A stretch of 64,000 nt of DNA from an uncultured Bacteroidales bacterium. GTDB lineage: Bacteria > Bacteroidota > Bacteroidia > Bacteroidales > UBA932. Shown here piece after piece: positions 7,595-16,004 of the stretch. Both the position numbers and the translations under genes were made by a program. Within the stretch, counting starts at the first letter, position 1; every line of letters starts with the position of its first letter. The stretch is taken from the NCBI GenBank assembly GCA_900318955.1, contig ONMJ01000002.1:54923-118922 (forward strand), in the 5' to 3' direction. The notes under the pieces were generated by a model. It worked only from the letters and a program-made list of their open reading frames with translations, ran no database searches and was not told the origin of the DNA.

Positions 7595-8932
7595 ATGAAA
7601 AAGCTAGTATTTCTGATCGCAACGGCTTGCCTTCTTGTCCCTGCAGCATCATTCGCGCAGGAGGTTAAGCGCACAGAAGATGACAAGACCGTGACAATCG
7701 TCGAAGAGACCGAAACCCCTGAAGGAAAGATCGTTACCACAACGACTATCCAGAAGAACTCTGTATTTACCAACGGTTTCCTCCACAATTGGGAGCTCCT
7801 GGGCGGCCTCGGCACCCAGATCTATTTCGGAGAGAATGACCGCAGGGTCAACAGCTTCGTAGAGCAGTTCTCCTTCCCGACAATCGACCTTTACCTCACC
7901 AAGTGGGCATCGCCTAGCTTCGGTGTTGGTCTCGGCGCTACCTTCAGCCAGTTCAAGGGTCTGTATCAGAATCGTGGAAATGAACTCTACAAAGTTCACT
8001 TCAAGACCAATGACGCTTACGACTTCAAGGGAGACCAGACATTCGCTTACTATAATCTCACCAACCAGAGAGGTTTCACCGGCAATGTCTTCGCTCTCGC
8101 ACACGTTGACCTCGGCAACCTTTTCTTCGGTTACAATCCTTCAAGATTCTACACAGCTGACGCTTACGCAGGTGGTGGTATCCTCTTCGGCATTACCGAC
8201 AAGGCTGTAGGCGCAAGCTTCAACGTTGGTCTCGCCAACAAGTTCCGTCTTACCGACAGGCTCAGCCTCTTGCTGAATCTCCGCGGAGCCCTCGTTTCCG
8301 ACGACTTCGACGGTGAGTCTTCGCTTTCCGAGCCTTCAGAGGAGCACTATCTCAAAAACATCAAACTCGATGGTATAGCAGGTGGTACCCTTGGTCTCGC
8401 TTGGAAGCTTGGCAAGGAAAAGAGCAAATGGGAGAGAGCAACCCGCTCCAGCTCAATCTACTACAACGACAAGGGCCTCGCAGCCAGGGATGCTCGCATA
8501 GCTGAGCTCGAGAAGCTTCTTGCTGACGCTGACGCTGACAAGAACAACCTCCTCAAGCAGCTCCAGGAGAACGAGATCCAGTACGTCAAGGACGTTCCCG
8601 ATCTTTGGTTCCACATCAACTTCATCATCGACCGCTGGGATCTTCTTAGCCGTGAGAAAGTCAACCTCCAGAGTGTTGCTGACATCATGAAGAGCACGCC
8701 TAACACAAGGTACCTCCTCTGCGGTTATGCTGATAAGCAGACTGCTACTCCTTCCCACAACCTCATGCTCTCCAAGAACCGTGTTGAGACTGTCTACAAC
8801 TTCCTCACCAAGGAACTCGGTGTTGATCCCGACCAGCTCGTTACTGACTACAAGGGTGGTGTAGACTACATGTTCTACGACGAGAAGGAACTCAGCCGCT
8901 GCTGTATGATTACCGCAATCAAGGAAGAGTAG
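7595..8932 (+). CDS. OmpA-family outer-membrane protein
   Basis: A 445-aa protein with a signal peptide (MKKLVFLIATACLLVPAASFAQ). An N-terminal beta-barrel-like region of about 280 residues follows, then a short coiled coil (ARIAELEKLLADADADKNNLLKQL), then a C-terminal OmpA-like peptidoglycan-binding region (about 335-445; YLLCGYADKQTATPSHNLMLSKNRVETVYNFL). The OmpA motif is divergent: the usual G.TD is CGYAD. The reading frame extends upstream to 7529, but that would overlap the promoter, so the ATG at 7595 is used. Likely an abundant structural porin-like protein tethering the outer membrane to peptidoglycan; codon use is biased as in highly expressed genes. Confidence 0.85.
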   Translation: MKKLVFLIATACLLVPAASFAQEVKRTEDDKTVTIVEETETPEGKIVTTTTIQKNSVFTNGFLHNWELLGGLGTQIYFGENDRRVNSFVEQFSFPTIDLYLTKWASPSFGVGLGATFSQFKGLYQNRGNELYKVHFKTNDAYDFKGDQTFAYYNLTNQRGFTGNVFALAHVDLGNLFFGYNPSRFYTADAYAGGGILFGITDKAVGASFNVGLANKFRLTDRLSLLLNLRGALVSDDFDGESSLSEPSEEHYLKNIKLDGIAGGTLGLAWKLGKEKSKWERATRSSSIYYNDKGLAARDARIAELEKLLADADADKNNLLKQLQENEIQYVKDVPDLWFHINFIIDRWDLLSREKVNLQSVADIMKSTPNTRYLLCGYADKQTATPSHNLMLSKNRVETVYNFLTKELGVDPDQLVTDYKGGVDYMFYDEKELSRCCMITAIKEE

Positions 8933-8975
8933 TTTCTTTCGAAAATTGTGAAAATCAAAAACATAGGATAAATCG

Positions 8976-9006
8976 AACGTAGCCGGGGATTATCCTCGGC
9001 TACGTT
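8976..9006. other. Strong hairpin ahead of the polysaccharide operon
   Basis: AACGTAGCCG (8976-8985) pairs perfectly with CGGCTACGTT (8997-9006), and the stem can extend inward with GGGA/TCCT. No T-run follows on either strand. It ends 19 nt before the first gene of the polysaccharide locus, so it could be a leader structure or pause site rather than a simple terminator. Confidence 0.55.
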
Positions 9007-9025
9007 GGATTACCCAAGAAAACAA

Positions 9026-9589
9026 ATGCAGGATTATTTCGTACACGAAAGCAGCTACGTCGATGACGGAGCCAAGATAGGCAAAGGCACAAAAATATGG
9101 CACTTCTGCCATATACAGTCCGGCGCTGTCATCGGGAAAAACTGCTCTTTGGGCCAAAACGTCAATGTCGCCAACAATGTCCATATCGGGGACGGTGTCC
9201 GTATCCAGAACAATGTCTCGATCTATGAAGGGGTCGAGATTGAGGACAACGTTTTCTGTGGCCCTTCCTGCGTATTTACCAATGTAACAACCCCACGAGC
9301 GCATTTTCCGGTGCACGGGGTTTACGCGCGTACGCGCGTGCGTGAGGGAGCTTCCCTCGGAGCAAATTGCACCGTAGTCTGTGGCCATACAATAGGACGA
9401 AGCGCTCTTATAGCCGCAGGGGCTGTAGTGACACGTGATGTCAAAGACTACGCTCTAATGGCAGGTGTCCCGGCAAGGAGAATAGGCTGGGTCTGCGAAT
9501 GCGGCAAACGTCTTCAGGATAGTCTTGAGTGCTCCTGCGGACGCAAGTACAGACTTTCAGGAGAAGACCTCGAGAAGATCGGGGAATGA
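9026..9589 (+). CDS. wbpD: WbpD-like N-acetyltransferase (left-handed beta helix)
   Basis: A 187-aa hexapeptide-repeat acetyltransferase: isoleucine-patch repeats (KIGKGTKIWHFCHIQSGAVIGKNCSLGQNVNVANNVHIGDGV) run through most of the protein, followed by the FTNVTTPRAHFPVHG loop, RVREGASLGANCTVVCGHTIG and AGVPARRIGW. This matches WbpD/WlbB enzymes, which acetylate the 3-amino group of UDP-GlcNAc3NA to give UDP-GlcNAc(3NAc)A. A short Cys-rich tail (CECGKRLQDSLECSCGRKY) may bind a metal. The ATG at 9026 is preferred to a TTG at 9005 that overlaps the hairpin. The partner aminotransferase is next door, supporting the assignment. Confidence 0.85.
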   Translation: MQDYFVHESSYVDDGAKIGKGTKIWHFCHIQSGAVIGKNCSLGQNVNVANNVHIGDGVRIQNNVSIYEGVEIEDNVFCGPSCVFTNVTTPRAHFPVHGVYARTRVREGASLGANCTVVCGHTIGRSALIAAGAVVTRDVKDYALMAGVPARRIGWVCECGKRLQDSLECSCGRKYRLSGEDLEKIGE

Positions 9590-9684
9590 TCCTCTAAGAT
9601 AAGTTATGCATTTGATTTTGAATGCATTACTGCACTTTTCAAAGAGAGGTGCATTGGCGAAGCTTTGAATCTAAAACAAACCAT

Positions 9685-10809
9685 ATGGAATTCCGAGACC
9701 TAAAAAGACAGTACAAAGTCCTTGAAAAGGACATGGAAAAGGCCCTTCTCGATGCCGCTGAGAGCGGAGCCTACATAATGGGGCCACAGGTCAAAACCCT
9801 CGAAAAAGAACTCGCCGAGTATGTAGGCGTAAAACATTGTCTGAGCTGCGCTAACGGGACAGACGCCCTGACGCTTGCCCTTAAAGCATGGGGAATCGGG
9901 CCGGGAGACGCAGTATTCGTTCCTGATTTTACATTCTTCTCCTCTGCTGAAGTAGTTTCCTTGGAAGGAGCCACTCCGGTCTTTGTCGACGTAAAGGAAG
10001 AGACTTTCAACATTGATCCTGAAGATCTGGAAGCAGCTGTAAAAGAGACGATTGAAAAAGGAATTTTTCGCCCGAGAGTGATTGTAGCGGTGGATCTCTT
10101 CGGCCTTCCCGCCCCCTATCCTGAAATCAGGGAGATAGCAGATCGATACGGTCTTCTGATTCTCGAAGATGGAGCCCAGGGATTTGGAGGGTCGATCGAA
10201 GGAAAGAGAGCCTGCAGTTTTGGAGACATCTCGACAACCTCTTTCTTCCCCGCAAAACCAGTCGGCTGCTACGGAGACGGAGGCGCGGTATTTACCGACA
10301 ACGATGAGTGGGCCTTCCTTATGGGCTCATACAGGGTCCATGGAAAGGGAGAGTTCAAATACGACAATGTCCGAATCGGAATGAATTCGAGGCTTGACAC
10401 CATCCAGGCTGCGGTACTTCTGGTAAAGCTAAAGGCTTTCCGGGATTATGAGCTCGAAGACGTCAATAAAGCAGCCTCAAGGTACACTTCCCTACTCGGG
10501 GACAAGGTGGCGACTCCGGTAATTCCAGAGGGATTCGGCTCGAGCTGGGCACAATATACCATACGCCTCGAAGATAAGGGTCAGAGAGACGCCCTACAGG
10601 CCTCCCTCAAGGAAAAAGGGATACCGTCAATGGTCTATTATCCGAAACCGATGCATCTTCAGACCGCATTCTCAGGAAATGACGGCAACCGTCCCTGTCC
10701 TAGGGCGACGAGCCTCTCCGAAAGAGTACTGTCTCTTCCTATACATCCGTATATAACTGAAGAAGAGATACTTGAGGTTGTAAGTGGCGTTCTCGACTCT
10801 CTTAGATGA
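9685..10809 (+). CDS. wbpE: WbpE-like DegT/DnrJ/EryC1/StrS aminotransferase
   Basis: PLP-dependent sugar aminotransferase of 374 aa. The PLP-binding lysine is K191 in SFFPAKPVGCYGDGGAVF; EDGAQGFGG (161-169) supplies the Asp and Gln that hold the cofactor; FVPDFTFFSSAEV and SRLDTIQAAVL are further family blocks. Together with WbpD-, WbpI- and WbpB-type genes in this window it most likely installs the 3-amino group on UDP-3-keto-GlcNAcA. Start chosen at the ATG 9685 (MEFRDLKRQY), the family's usual N-terminus. The 95-nt gap upstream holds a small inverted repeat (ATGCATT/AATGCAT around 9605-9626). Confidence 0.88.
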   Translation: MEFRDLKRQYKVLEKDMEKALLDAAESGAYIMGPQVKTLEKELAEYVGVKHCLSCANGTDALTLALKAWGIGPGDAVFVPDFTFFSSAEVVSLEGATPVFVDVKEETFNIDPEDLEAAVKETIEKGIFRPRVIVAVDLFGLPAPYPEIREIADRYGLLILEDGAQGFGGSIEGKRACSFGDISTTSFFPAKPVGCYGDGGAVFTDNDEWAFLMGSYRVHGKGEFKYDNVRIGMNSRLDTIQAAVLLVKLKAFRDYELEDVNKAASRYTSLLGDKVATPVIPEGFGSSWAQYTIRLEDKGQRDALQASLKEKGIPSMVYYPKPMHLQTAFSGNDGNRPCPRATSLSERVLSLPIHPYITEEEILEVVSGVLDSLR

Positions 10810-11984
10810 AACTATTCAAAAAAAGGAAACCCTGGGTAAGTCTTCAGGATGAAGTGTTCATTCCGGAGGACTATTCCGAAATCGGTGAGCCGACAGGAGC
10901 TAAGATAGAGAATGAGATTGTGGGCAACCAAGATCTCAGCCGCATCTTCAAGGATACCGAGAGTATGGGTCTTCAGGAGATACTTGACTGGTTCGATGCC
11001 CATAGTAAGGAATTCGATAAAAGCACATACGTTATCAACACCGATGACGGACATGCTCTCGAAAGCCTCTTTCACCACGATCCCCAGCTGATAATCAACA
11101 GGATGCCCCTCAATAGGATAAGACATCTCAACACCTTCCTTAACAAGGCAAACGAAGCCCTCGTGGATGACGGATACCTTTGGTGCCACTCAAGAACATC
11201 CAGACTTAAGAAAGAAATCATACTGAAAACCCACCCCGGGGCATGGGGAAAGATAATTTACTGTTTCCATTATCTTTGGCACAGAGTATTCGCTAAATTG
11301 AAGATTACCAGGTGGTTCTACATGTGGGTGACGAAAGGAAAGAACCGCACATACTCAAGGGTCGAGCTTCTTGGAAGGATGTACAGGGCAGGATTTGACG
11401 TAGTCGATGAAAGATTCCATAAGGGAGAATTCTTCATACTCGGCCGGAAATTCAGAGCCCCGATCTGGGACGACGACCCGACCTGCGGAGCCCTTGTAAA
11501 GCTCAACCGCGTAGGCTACAAAGGCAATATGATAGGAGTCTATAAGTTCAGGACAATGCACTCATATTCGGAATATCTCCAGCCATATATGCTTGAGCAT
11601 GAGGGCCTTCAGAAGGGAGGCAAATTCGCCGGCGACTATAGGGTGAATTTCCTGGGAAAGGCGCTCCGTAAAAGCTGGCTGGACGAGCTTCCAATGCTGA
11701 TTAATGTGCTCAAGGGACAAATGAAGCTCGTCGGGGTAAGGCCACTAAGCCGTCACTATTTCAGCCTTTATTCCCCCGAGATGCAGGATCTCCATGTGAG
11801 TGTCAAGCCGGGACTTCTGCCGCCTTTTTACTATGAAGATAAATCCCCCGAGACTATCGAAGATGTCCAGGCCTCGGAGAAACGATATATCGAAGCCTAC
11901 CACAAGCACCCCTTCGCAACGGACTGGCGATACTTCTGGGGCACCGTAGGCAACATACTTTTCAAACATAAACGATCCCACTAA
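10806..11984 (+). CDS. Bacterial sugar transferase (phosphoglycosyl transferase) with extra N-terminal domain
   Basis: The C-terminal half (about 215-392) is a PF02397 phosphoglycosyl transferase: VYKFRTMHSYSEYLQ, the catalytic region FLGKALRKSWLDELPMLINVLKGQMKLVGVRPLSRHYF and VKPGLLPPF. These enzymes move a sugar phosphate from UDP-sugar to undecaprenyl phosphate and start repeat-unit synthesis. The first 215 residues are unusual: RIRHLNTFLNKANEALVDDGYLWCHSRT and YSRVELLGRMYRAGFDVVDERFHKGEFFILGRK look like the second half of a class I methyltransferase fold, but no glycine-rich SAM motif is visible. The start overlaps the wbpE stop by 4 nt (ATGA). Confidence 0.85.
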   Translation: MKLFKKRKPWVSLQDEVFIPEDYSEIGEPTGAKIENEIVGNQDLSRIFKDTESMGLQEILDWFDAHSKEFDKSTYVINTDDGHALESLFHHDPQLIINRMPLNRIRHLNTFLNKANEALVDDGYLWCHSRTSRLKKEIILKTHPGAWGKIIYCFHYLWHRVFAKLKITRWFYMWVTKGKNRTYSRVELLGRMYRAGFDVVDERFHKGEFFILGRKFRAPIWDDDPTCGALVKLNRVGYKGNMIGVYKFRTMHSYSEYLQPYMLEHEGLQKGGKFAGDYRVNFLGKALRKSWLDELPMLINVLKGQMKLVGVRPLSRHYFSLYSPEMQDLHVSVKPGLLPPFYYEDKSPETIEDVQASEKRYIEAYHKHPFATDWRYFWGTVGNILFKHKRSH

Positions 11985-11988
11985 AGAT

Positions 11989-12864
11989 ATGGCAGCACAA
12001 GAGCATTGGGATACCGTCATTGAGCCGAAAGACAAGCTGCTTTCGGTAGATTTCAAGGAACTTTGGCGATACAGGGACCTCACTTCCCTATTCGTCAAAA
12101 GGAATATCATCACCCAGTACAAGCAGACTATTCTCGGTCCAGTATGGTTCGTCGTTCAGCCGGCACTGACGGTCCTCATGTACATGATCGTCTTCGGCGG
12201 CATTGCCGGGATCCCGACAGACGGCGTTCCGAGACCTCTTTTCTACCTCGCCGGTACGTGTATGTGGAACTACTTCGCAGATTGCCTTACAAAGACCTCG
12301 AACACCTTCGTCAACAACTCTTCGATATTCGGGAAAGTCTACTTTCCTAGGCTTGTAATGCCGATTGCTGACGTTGTGAGTAACCTCCTCCGCTTCGGCA
12401 TCCAGTTCGGGTTCTTCGTGCTGATTTACGTCTTCTACGCTCTTTTCGACCCGACCTACAACGCCACCCTCAACTGGTACGCCCTGCTATTCCCGGTTCT
12501 TGTTTTGATGATGGCGGGACTGGCCCTCGGATTTGGAACGATCATCTCTTCGATGACAACGAAGTACCGCGACCTCCAGGTACTTTTCTCCTTCATTGTC
12601 CAGCTTTGGATGTATGCAACTCCTATCGTATATCCTCTCAGCCAGACAAAGAGCATGCAATATTTCGGCATCCCTGTCCACAAACTGATGTGCCTCAACC
12701 CCGTCACCCCCGTCATCGAGACCTTCAAGTACGGTTTCCTCGGAGCCGGGGAATTCGTCGGCTGGCGCTGGCTCATCTACAGCTTCGTCTTCATGATTGT
12801 CCTCCTCGCCCTCGGCATAGTGGTCTTCAACAAGGTCCAGAAGAGTTTTATGGATACGGTGTAG
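11989..12864 (+). CDS. wzm: Polysaccharide ABC exporter permease (Wzm-type, ABC-2)
   Basis: A 291-aa integral membrane protein with about six hydrophobic segments and the ABC-2 polysaccharide-export signature LFVKRNIITQYKQTILGPVWFVVQPALTVLMYMIVFG near the N-terminus. With the Wzt ATPase downstream it would export a completed, lipid-linked polysaccharide across the inner membrane. It starts 4 nt after the sugar transferase. A glycosyltransferase gene separates it from wzt, which is less common than the adjacent wzm-wzt pair. Confidence 0.92.
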   Translation: MAAQEHWDTVIEPKDKLLSVDFKELWRYRDLTSLFVKRNIITQYKQTILGPVWFVVQPALTVLMYMIVFGGIAGIPTDGVPRPLFYLAGTCMWNYFADCLTKTSNTFVNNSSIFGKVYFPRLVMPIADVVSNLLRFGIQFGFFVLIYVFYALFDPTYNATLNWYALLFPVLVLMMAGLALGFGTIISSMTTKYRDLQVLFSFIVQLWMYATPIVYPLSQTKSMQYFGIPVHKLMCLNPVTPVIETFKYGFLGAGEFVGWRWLIYSFVFMIVLLALGIVVFNKVQKSFMDTV

Positions 12865-12865
12865 T

Positions 12866-13888
12866 ATGAAAGCTTTAGTCAATCCGTTCAACCATATCGC
12901 CTATTCCAGCTTCTATATATATGCGCTGGAAAAGGTGCTCGGTAAGGGGAATATACGGTATAGCAGTCGTCCCTTCAGGAATCTTTCCCCGGGAGCTCAG
13001 CAGTCAAGGGGATTACTGTTTATCCTTCGAGAAGGAGAAGTCGAGAAAAAATACTTCATTTGTGGCGCAGACAGTTGGAAGATCGATGAAGAATTATATA
13101 ATTGGTGCGATATATACGCTTCTGTCAATGCCAATTTCGAGAACACTCCAGGAAGAGATAAACTGATTTCGCTGGCACCTTCATTCGGCATCAAATGTTG
13201 GGACAAAAATGAACTTGCTATCAAGGCCATTTCAAACGGGATTCGTTATCTTCTGTCCATTCATGACGGCAAACTTAAGACCTTCGTCGGCAACTATAAA
13301 AGGCTTCTCAACCGCCCCTTCTACGAAGAAATGACATATGAGCACGGGGAAGACAATTACATCTTCTTCTGCTGCACTCTTTGGTACAATGACGAATGGA
13401 ACCAAAACGATAGCAAGGTAAATGCCCGAAGAGCAAACTTCATTCGTGCATGTAAAGACTTTAAAGGGATAGAGTTTGAAGGAGGTTTCGTCGCTCAGGA
13501 AGGGCGTTCTTCAGTTGACCTTTTCAAAGATTGTCTTGCTAAAAGGAGCTACCCCTATAGCGAATGGCTTCAAAAGACTAAACGCTCGGCAATCGTTTTC
13601 AATACTCCAGCATTTTGGGAATGCCATGGATGGAAACTTGGAGAATACCTCGCTCTCGGAAAGGCCATTATCTCCACCCCCCTTTCTAACGACCTGCCGG
13701 CTCCACTAGAACATGGGAAAAATATCCATTTCGTTGAGGACTGCAGTAGTGAGCACCTTTCAGAAGCTATCCAATACATTATTAGTCACCCAGAGTACAG
13801 AAAGCAGCTGGAACATGGCGCGAAAGAGTATTGGGAGAAATATGGAACGCCGGAAAAGAGTTTGGAATTAATTGGAATACATAACTAA
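12866..13888 (+). CDS. Probable GT-B fold glycosyltransferase
   Basis: A 340-aa soluble protein without a signal peptide. The C-terminal third has the look of a group-1-like glycosyltransferase nucleotide-sugar domain: FNTPAFWECHGWKLGEYLALGKAIISTPLSNDLPAPLEHGKNIHFVED, then a spaced helix HPEYRKQLEHGAKEYWEKYGTPEKS. The catalytic Glu usually found as E.FG/E.GS is replaced by the CHGWKLGEYLALG context, so a family cannot be named. It begins 1 nt after wzm and lies between wzm and wzt, suggesting co-regulation with export and perhaps chain completion. Confidence 0.65.
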   Translation: MKALVNPFNHIAYSSFYIYALEKVLGKGNIRYSSRPFRNLSPGAQQSRGLLFILREGEVEKKYFICGADSWKIDEELYNWCDIYASVNANFENTPGRDKLISLAPSFGIKCWDKNELAIKAISNGIRYLLSIHDGKLKTFVGNYKRLLNRPFYEEMTYEHGEDNYIFFCCTLWYNDEWNQNDSKVNARRANFIRACKDFKGIEFEGGFVAQEGRSSVDLFKDCLAKRSYPYSEWLQKTKRSAIVFNTPAFWECHGWKLGEYLALGKAIISTPLSNDLPAPLEHGKNIHFVEDCSSEHLSEAIQYIISHPEYRKQLEHGAKEYWEKYGTPEKSLELIGIHN

Positions 13889-13903
13889 GCCGAAATTACT
13901 ATT

Positions 13904-15163
13904 ATGGCTACAGCAATAGAATTCGACCACGTAGGAAAACAATACCGACTGGGACTTGTATCCACAAAGACCCTTTCGCACGATCTCCACAGATGGTGGC
14001 AGATGTCAGTCCTTGGGAAAGAAGATCCTTATCTCAAGATTGGAGAGACAAATGACAGGACCAAAGTCGGGAACAGCGAATACGTTTGGGCCCTAAGAGA
14101 TATTGATTTCAAAATCGAGCAGGGCGATGTCGTCGGCATCATCGGGAAGAATGGAGCGGGCAAAAGTACTCTTTTGAAGCTTCTCTCCAAGGTTACCGGA
14201 CCTACAGTAGGCTCGATTCGTGCCCGTGGGCGCATCGGTGCCCTTCTCGAAGTCGGAACCGGATTTCACCCAGAAATGACCGGACGCGAGAATATCTACA
14301 TGAACGGTGCAATCATGGGAATGTCTAAACAGGAGATTTCCAGGAAACTCGATGAAATCATCGATTTCTCTGGTTGTGAGAGATATATCGACACTCCTGT
14401 CAAACGCTACTCTTCCGGTATGACTGTCCGCCTGGGTTTCGCAGTAGCCGCCCATCTTGACCCTGAAATCCTCGTTGTCGATGAGGTTCTCGCTGTCGGG
14501 GACGCTGAATTCCAGAAAAAAGCAATCGGGAAAATGCAGGACGTCAGCCGCGGCGAAGGCAGGACAGTGCTTTTTGTGAGTCATAATATGGCAAGCCTAA
14601 AAGCTTTGTGTAGGAGAGGCATTTTGTTAAAAAATGGTAGTGTTGACTTTGACGGACTAATAACAGATGCCATCGACTTATACTTAAAAGGTAATGATAT
14701 ACGAGAAGAAAAAGATATCATAGCCCGAGTTCAACTTGAATCAAATGAAATAAAGTTGAACAAGATTCTGGTAAATGGTAAGCCCAACAGTACTGTTGCT
14801 CTCCCCTTCCCAAATAGATCATTATCTATAGAGATAGAAGGTGAGCTTCTTAATGATATTCCTATGGCAATTGAAGCGAGGCTATATGATCGGGAGAATT
14901 ACCTGCTGGCAAAATATGCACCGATCCTAATGAAGCGAGATGTTCCTCGTTTCAAACATGGCCAATTCTGCATTGCTGAAACTATAAATCTTCCGGAGAA
15001 CATGTCAAATGGAGAGTACTATCTACAAATTGAATTGACTCATCCAAATGTTCAGTATCTGGCTGTAATTCCAAATGCAGTAAAATTGATTTTGTCCGGA
15101 TTTATTTCGCCTACTGGGAATCCTCTCATGTATAAACAGAATGGTCTATTGCTTCTACAGTGA
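13904..15163 (+). CDS. wzt: Polysaccharide ABC exporter ATPase with C-terminal carbohydrate-binding-like domain (Wzt)
   Basis: The N-terminal ABC ATPase has Walker A GKNGAGKST (81-89), Q-loop region LLEVGTGFHPEMTGRENIYMNG, signature YSSGMTVRLGFA, Walker B EILVVDEVLAVGDAEF and the switch His in FVSHNM. Residues from about 250 to 419 form a beta-rich domain (RSLSIEIEGELLNDIPMAIEARLYD ... SNGEYYLQIELTHPNVQYLAV) like the Wzt C-terminal domain that recognises the modified non-reducing end of the polysaccharide. The DNA becomes clearly AT-richer near 14,580, close to where the ATPase domain ends. This suggests that the specificity domain was exchanged together with the genes that follow. Confidence 0.93.
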   Translation: MATAIEFDHVGKQYRLGLVSTKTLSHDLHRWWQMSVLGKEDPYLKIGETNDRTKVGNSEYVWALRDIDFKIEQGDVVGIIGKNGAGKSTLLKLLSKVTGPTVGSIRARGRIGALLEVGTGFHPEMTGRENIYMNGAIMGMSKQEISRKLDEIIDFSGCERYIDTPVKRYSSGMTVRLGFAVAAHLDPEILVVDEVLAVGDAEFQKKAIGKMQDVSRGEGRTVLFVSHNMASLKALCRRGILLKNGSVDFDGLITDAIDLYLKGNDIREEKDIIARVQLESNEIKLNKILVNGKPNSTVALPFPNRSLSIEIEGELLNDIPMAIEARLYDRENYLLAKYAPILMKRDVPRFKHGQFCIAETINLPENMSNGEYYLQIELTHPNVQYLAVIPNAVKLILSGFISPTGNPLMYKQNGLLLLQ

Positions 15164-15188
15164 TAATGCATCTATTATATCTATTCCA

Positions 15189-16004
15189 ATGAAACTGTCA
15201 ATCATAACAATTAATTACAATAATGTAGATGGATTAAGAAAAACCATCAACAGTGTAATTTCGCAGACTTTTAGAGACTTCGAATGGATTGTGATAGATG
15301 GAGGCTCCACAGATGGAAGTAAGGATCTAATTAATCAGTATGTTGAGTACTTCTCATATTCGATTAGCGAGCCTGATTCAGGTGTTTACAATGCCATGAA
15401 TAAAGGCATTAAACAATCTAAAGGAGAGTGGCTTTTGTTTTTAAATAGTGGGGATGCCCTTTACGATGCCCATGTATTAGAGAAAGTATTTATAGACACA
15501 CCGTGCGCTGATATTATCTATGGTAATTATTTAATGTCGAATGGAATCCTACGTATTCCAGAAAAGGAAGATAATATTACTCTTTTTTACTTTTTCAGGG
15601 GGACTATTCCTCACTCAGGAGGGTCTTTTATCAAGAAAGAGTTATTCAACAAATATGGGTTATATGACGAATCTTTGAAAATAATCTCTGATTGGAAGTG
15701 GTTTATGCAGGTAGTTGGCTTTGAAGGAGCACGAATAAAAAAGATTGAGCTAACACTTTCATTATTTGACACCTCTGGTATGAGCAGTACAATGATATAC
15801 GAAAAGGAAGAAGAAGGGGAGAAAGTAATTAAGAATATCATTCCTAAAAGGATTTATAAAGACTATCTTAATTATCGTCGATTTGTAGATTTAGCCATCG
15901 AAAAAGAGAATGCTATCCGCCATTCTTGGTCTTATAGAATCGGCCATTTCCTTTTGTTTCCGTCAAGATTTGCAAAAAAAATTAAATCTCTTTTGACAAA
16001 ATGA
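15189..16004 (+). CDS. GT2 family glycosyltransferase
   Basis: A 271-aa GT-A enzyme. The N-terminus MKLSIITINYNNVDGLRKTINSVISQTFRDFEWIVIDGGSTDGS is the classic nucleotide-binding half, and LLFLNSGDAL carries the divergent acidic metal site. The ending (about 244-271, SWSYRIGHFLLFPSRFAKKI) is a basic amphipathic tail shared with other glycosyltransferases of this locus. The ATG at 15189 is used rather than one at 15141, which would overlap wzt. Low GC compared with the 9-14 kb region. Sugar specificity cannot be read from sequence. Confidence 0.88.
   Translation: MKLSIITINYNNVDGLRKTINSVISQTFRDFEWIVIDGGSTDGSKDLINQYVEYFSYSISEPDSGVYNAMNKGIKQSKGEWLLFLNSGDALYDAHVLEKVFIDTPCADIIYGNYLMSNGILRIPEKEDNITLFYFFRGTIPHSGGSFIKKELFNKYGLYDESLKIISDWKWFMQVVGFEGARIKKIELTLSLFDTSGMSSTMIYEKEEEGEKVIKNIIPKRIYKDYLNYRRFVDLAIEKENAIRHSWSYRIGHFLLFPSRFAKKIKSLLTK

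Noticed and set aside
9605-9626. ATGCATT/AATGCAT hairpin before the WbpE-like gene as a terminator
   Set aside because: The stem is only 7 bp, AT-rich and lacks a T-run, and the surrounding genes look like one operon.
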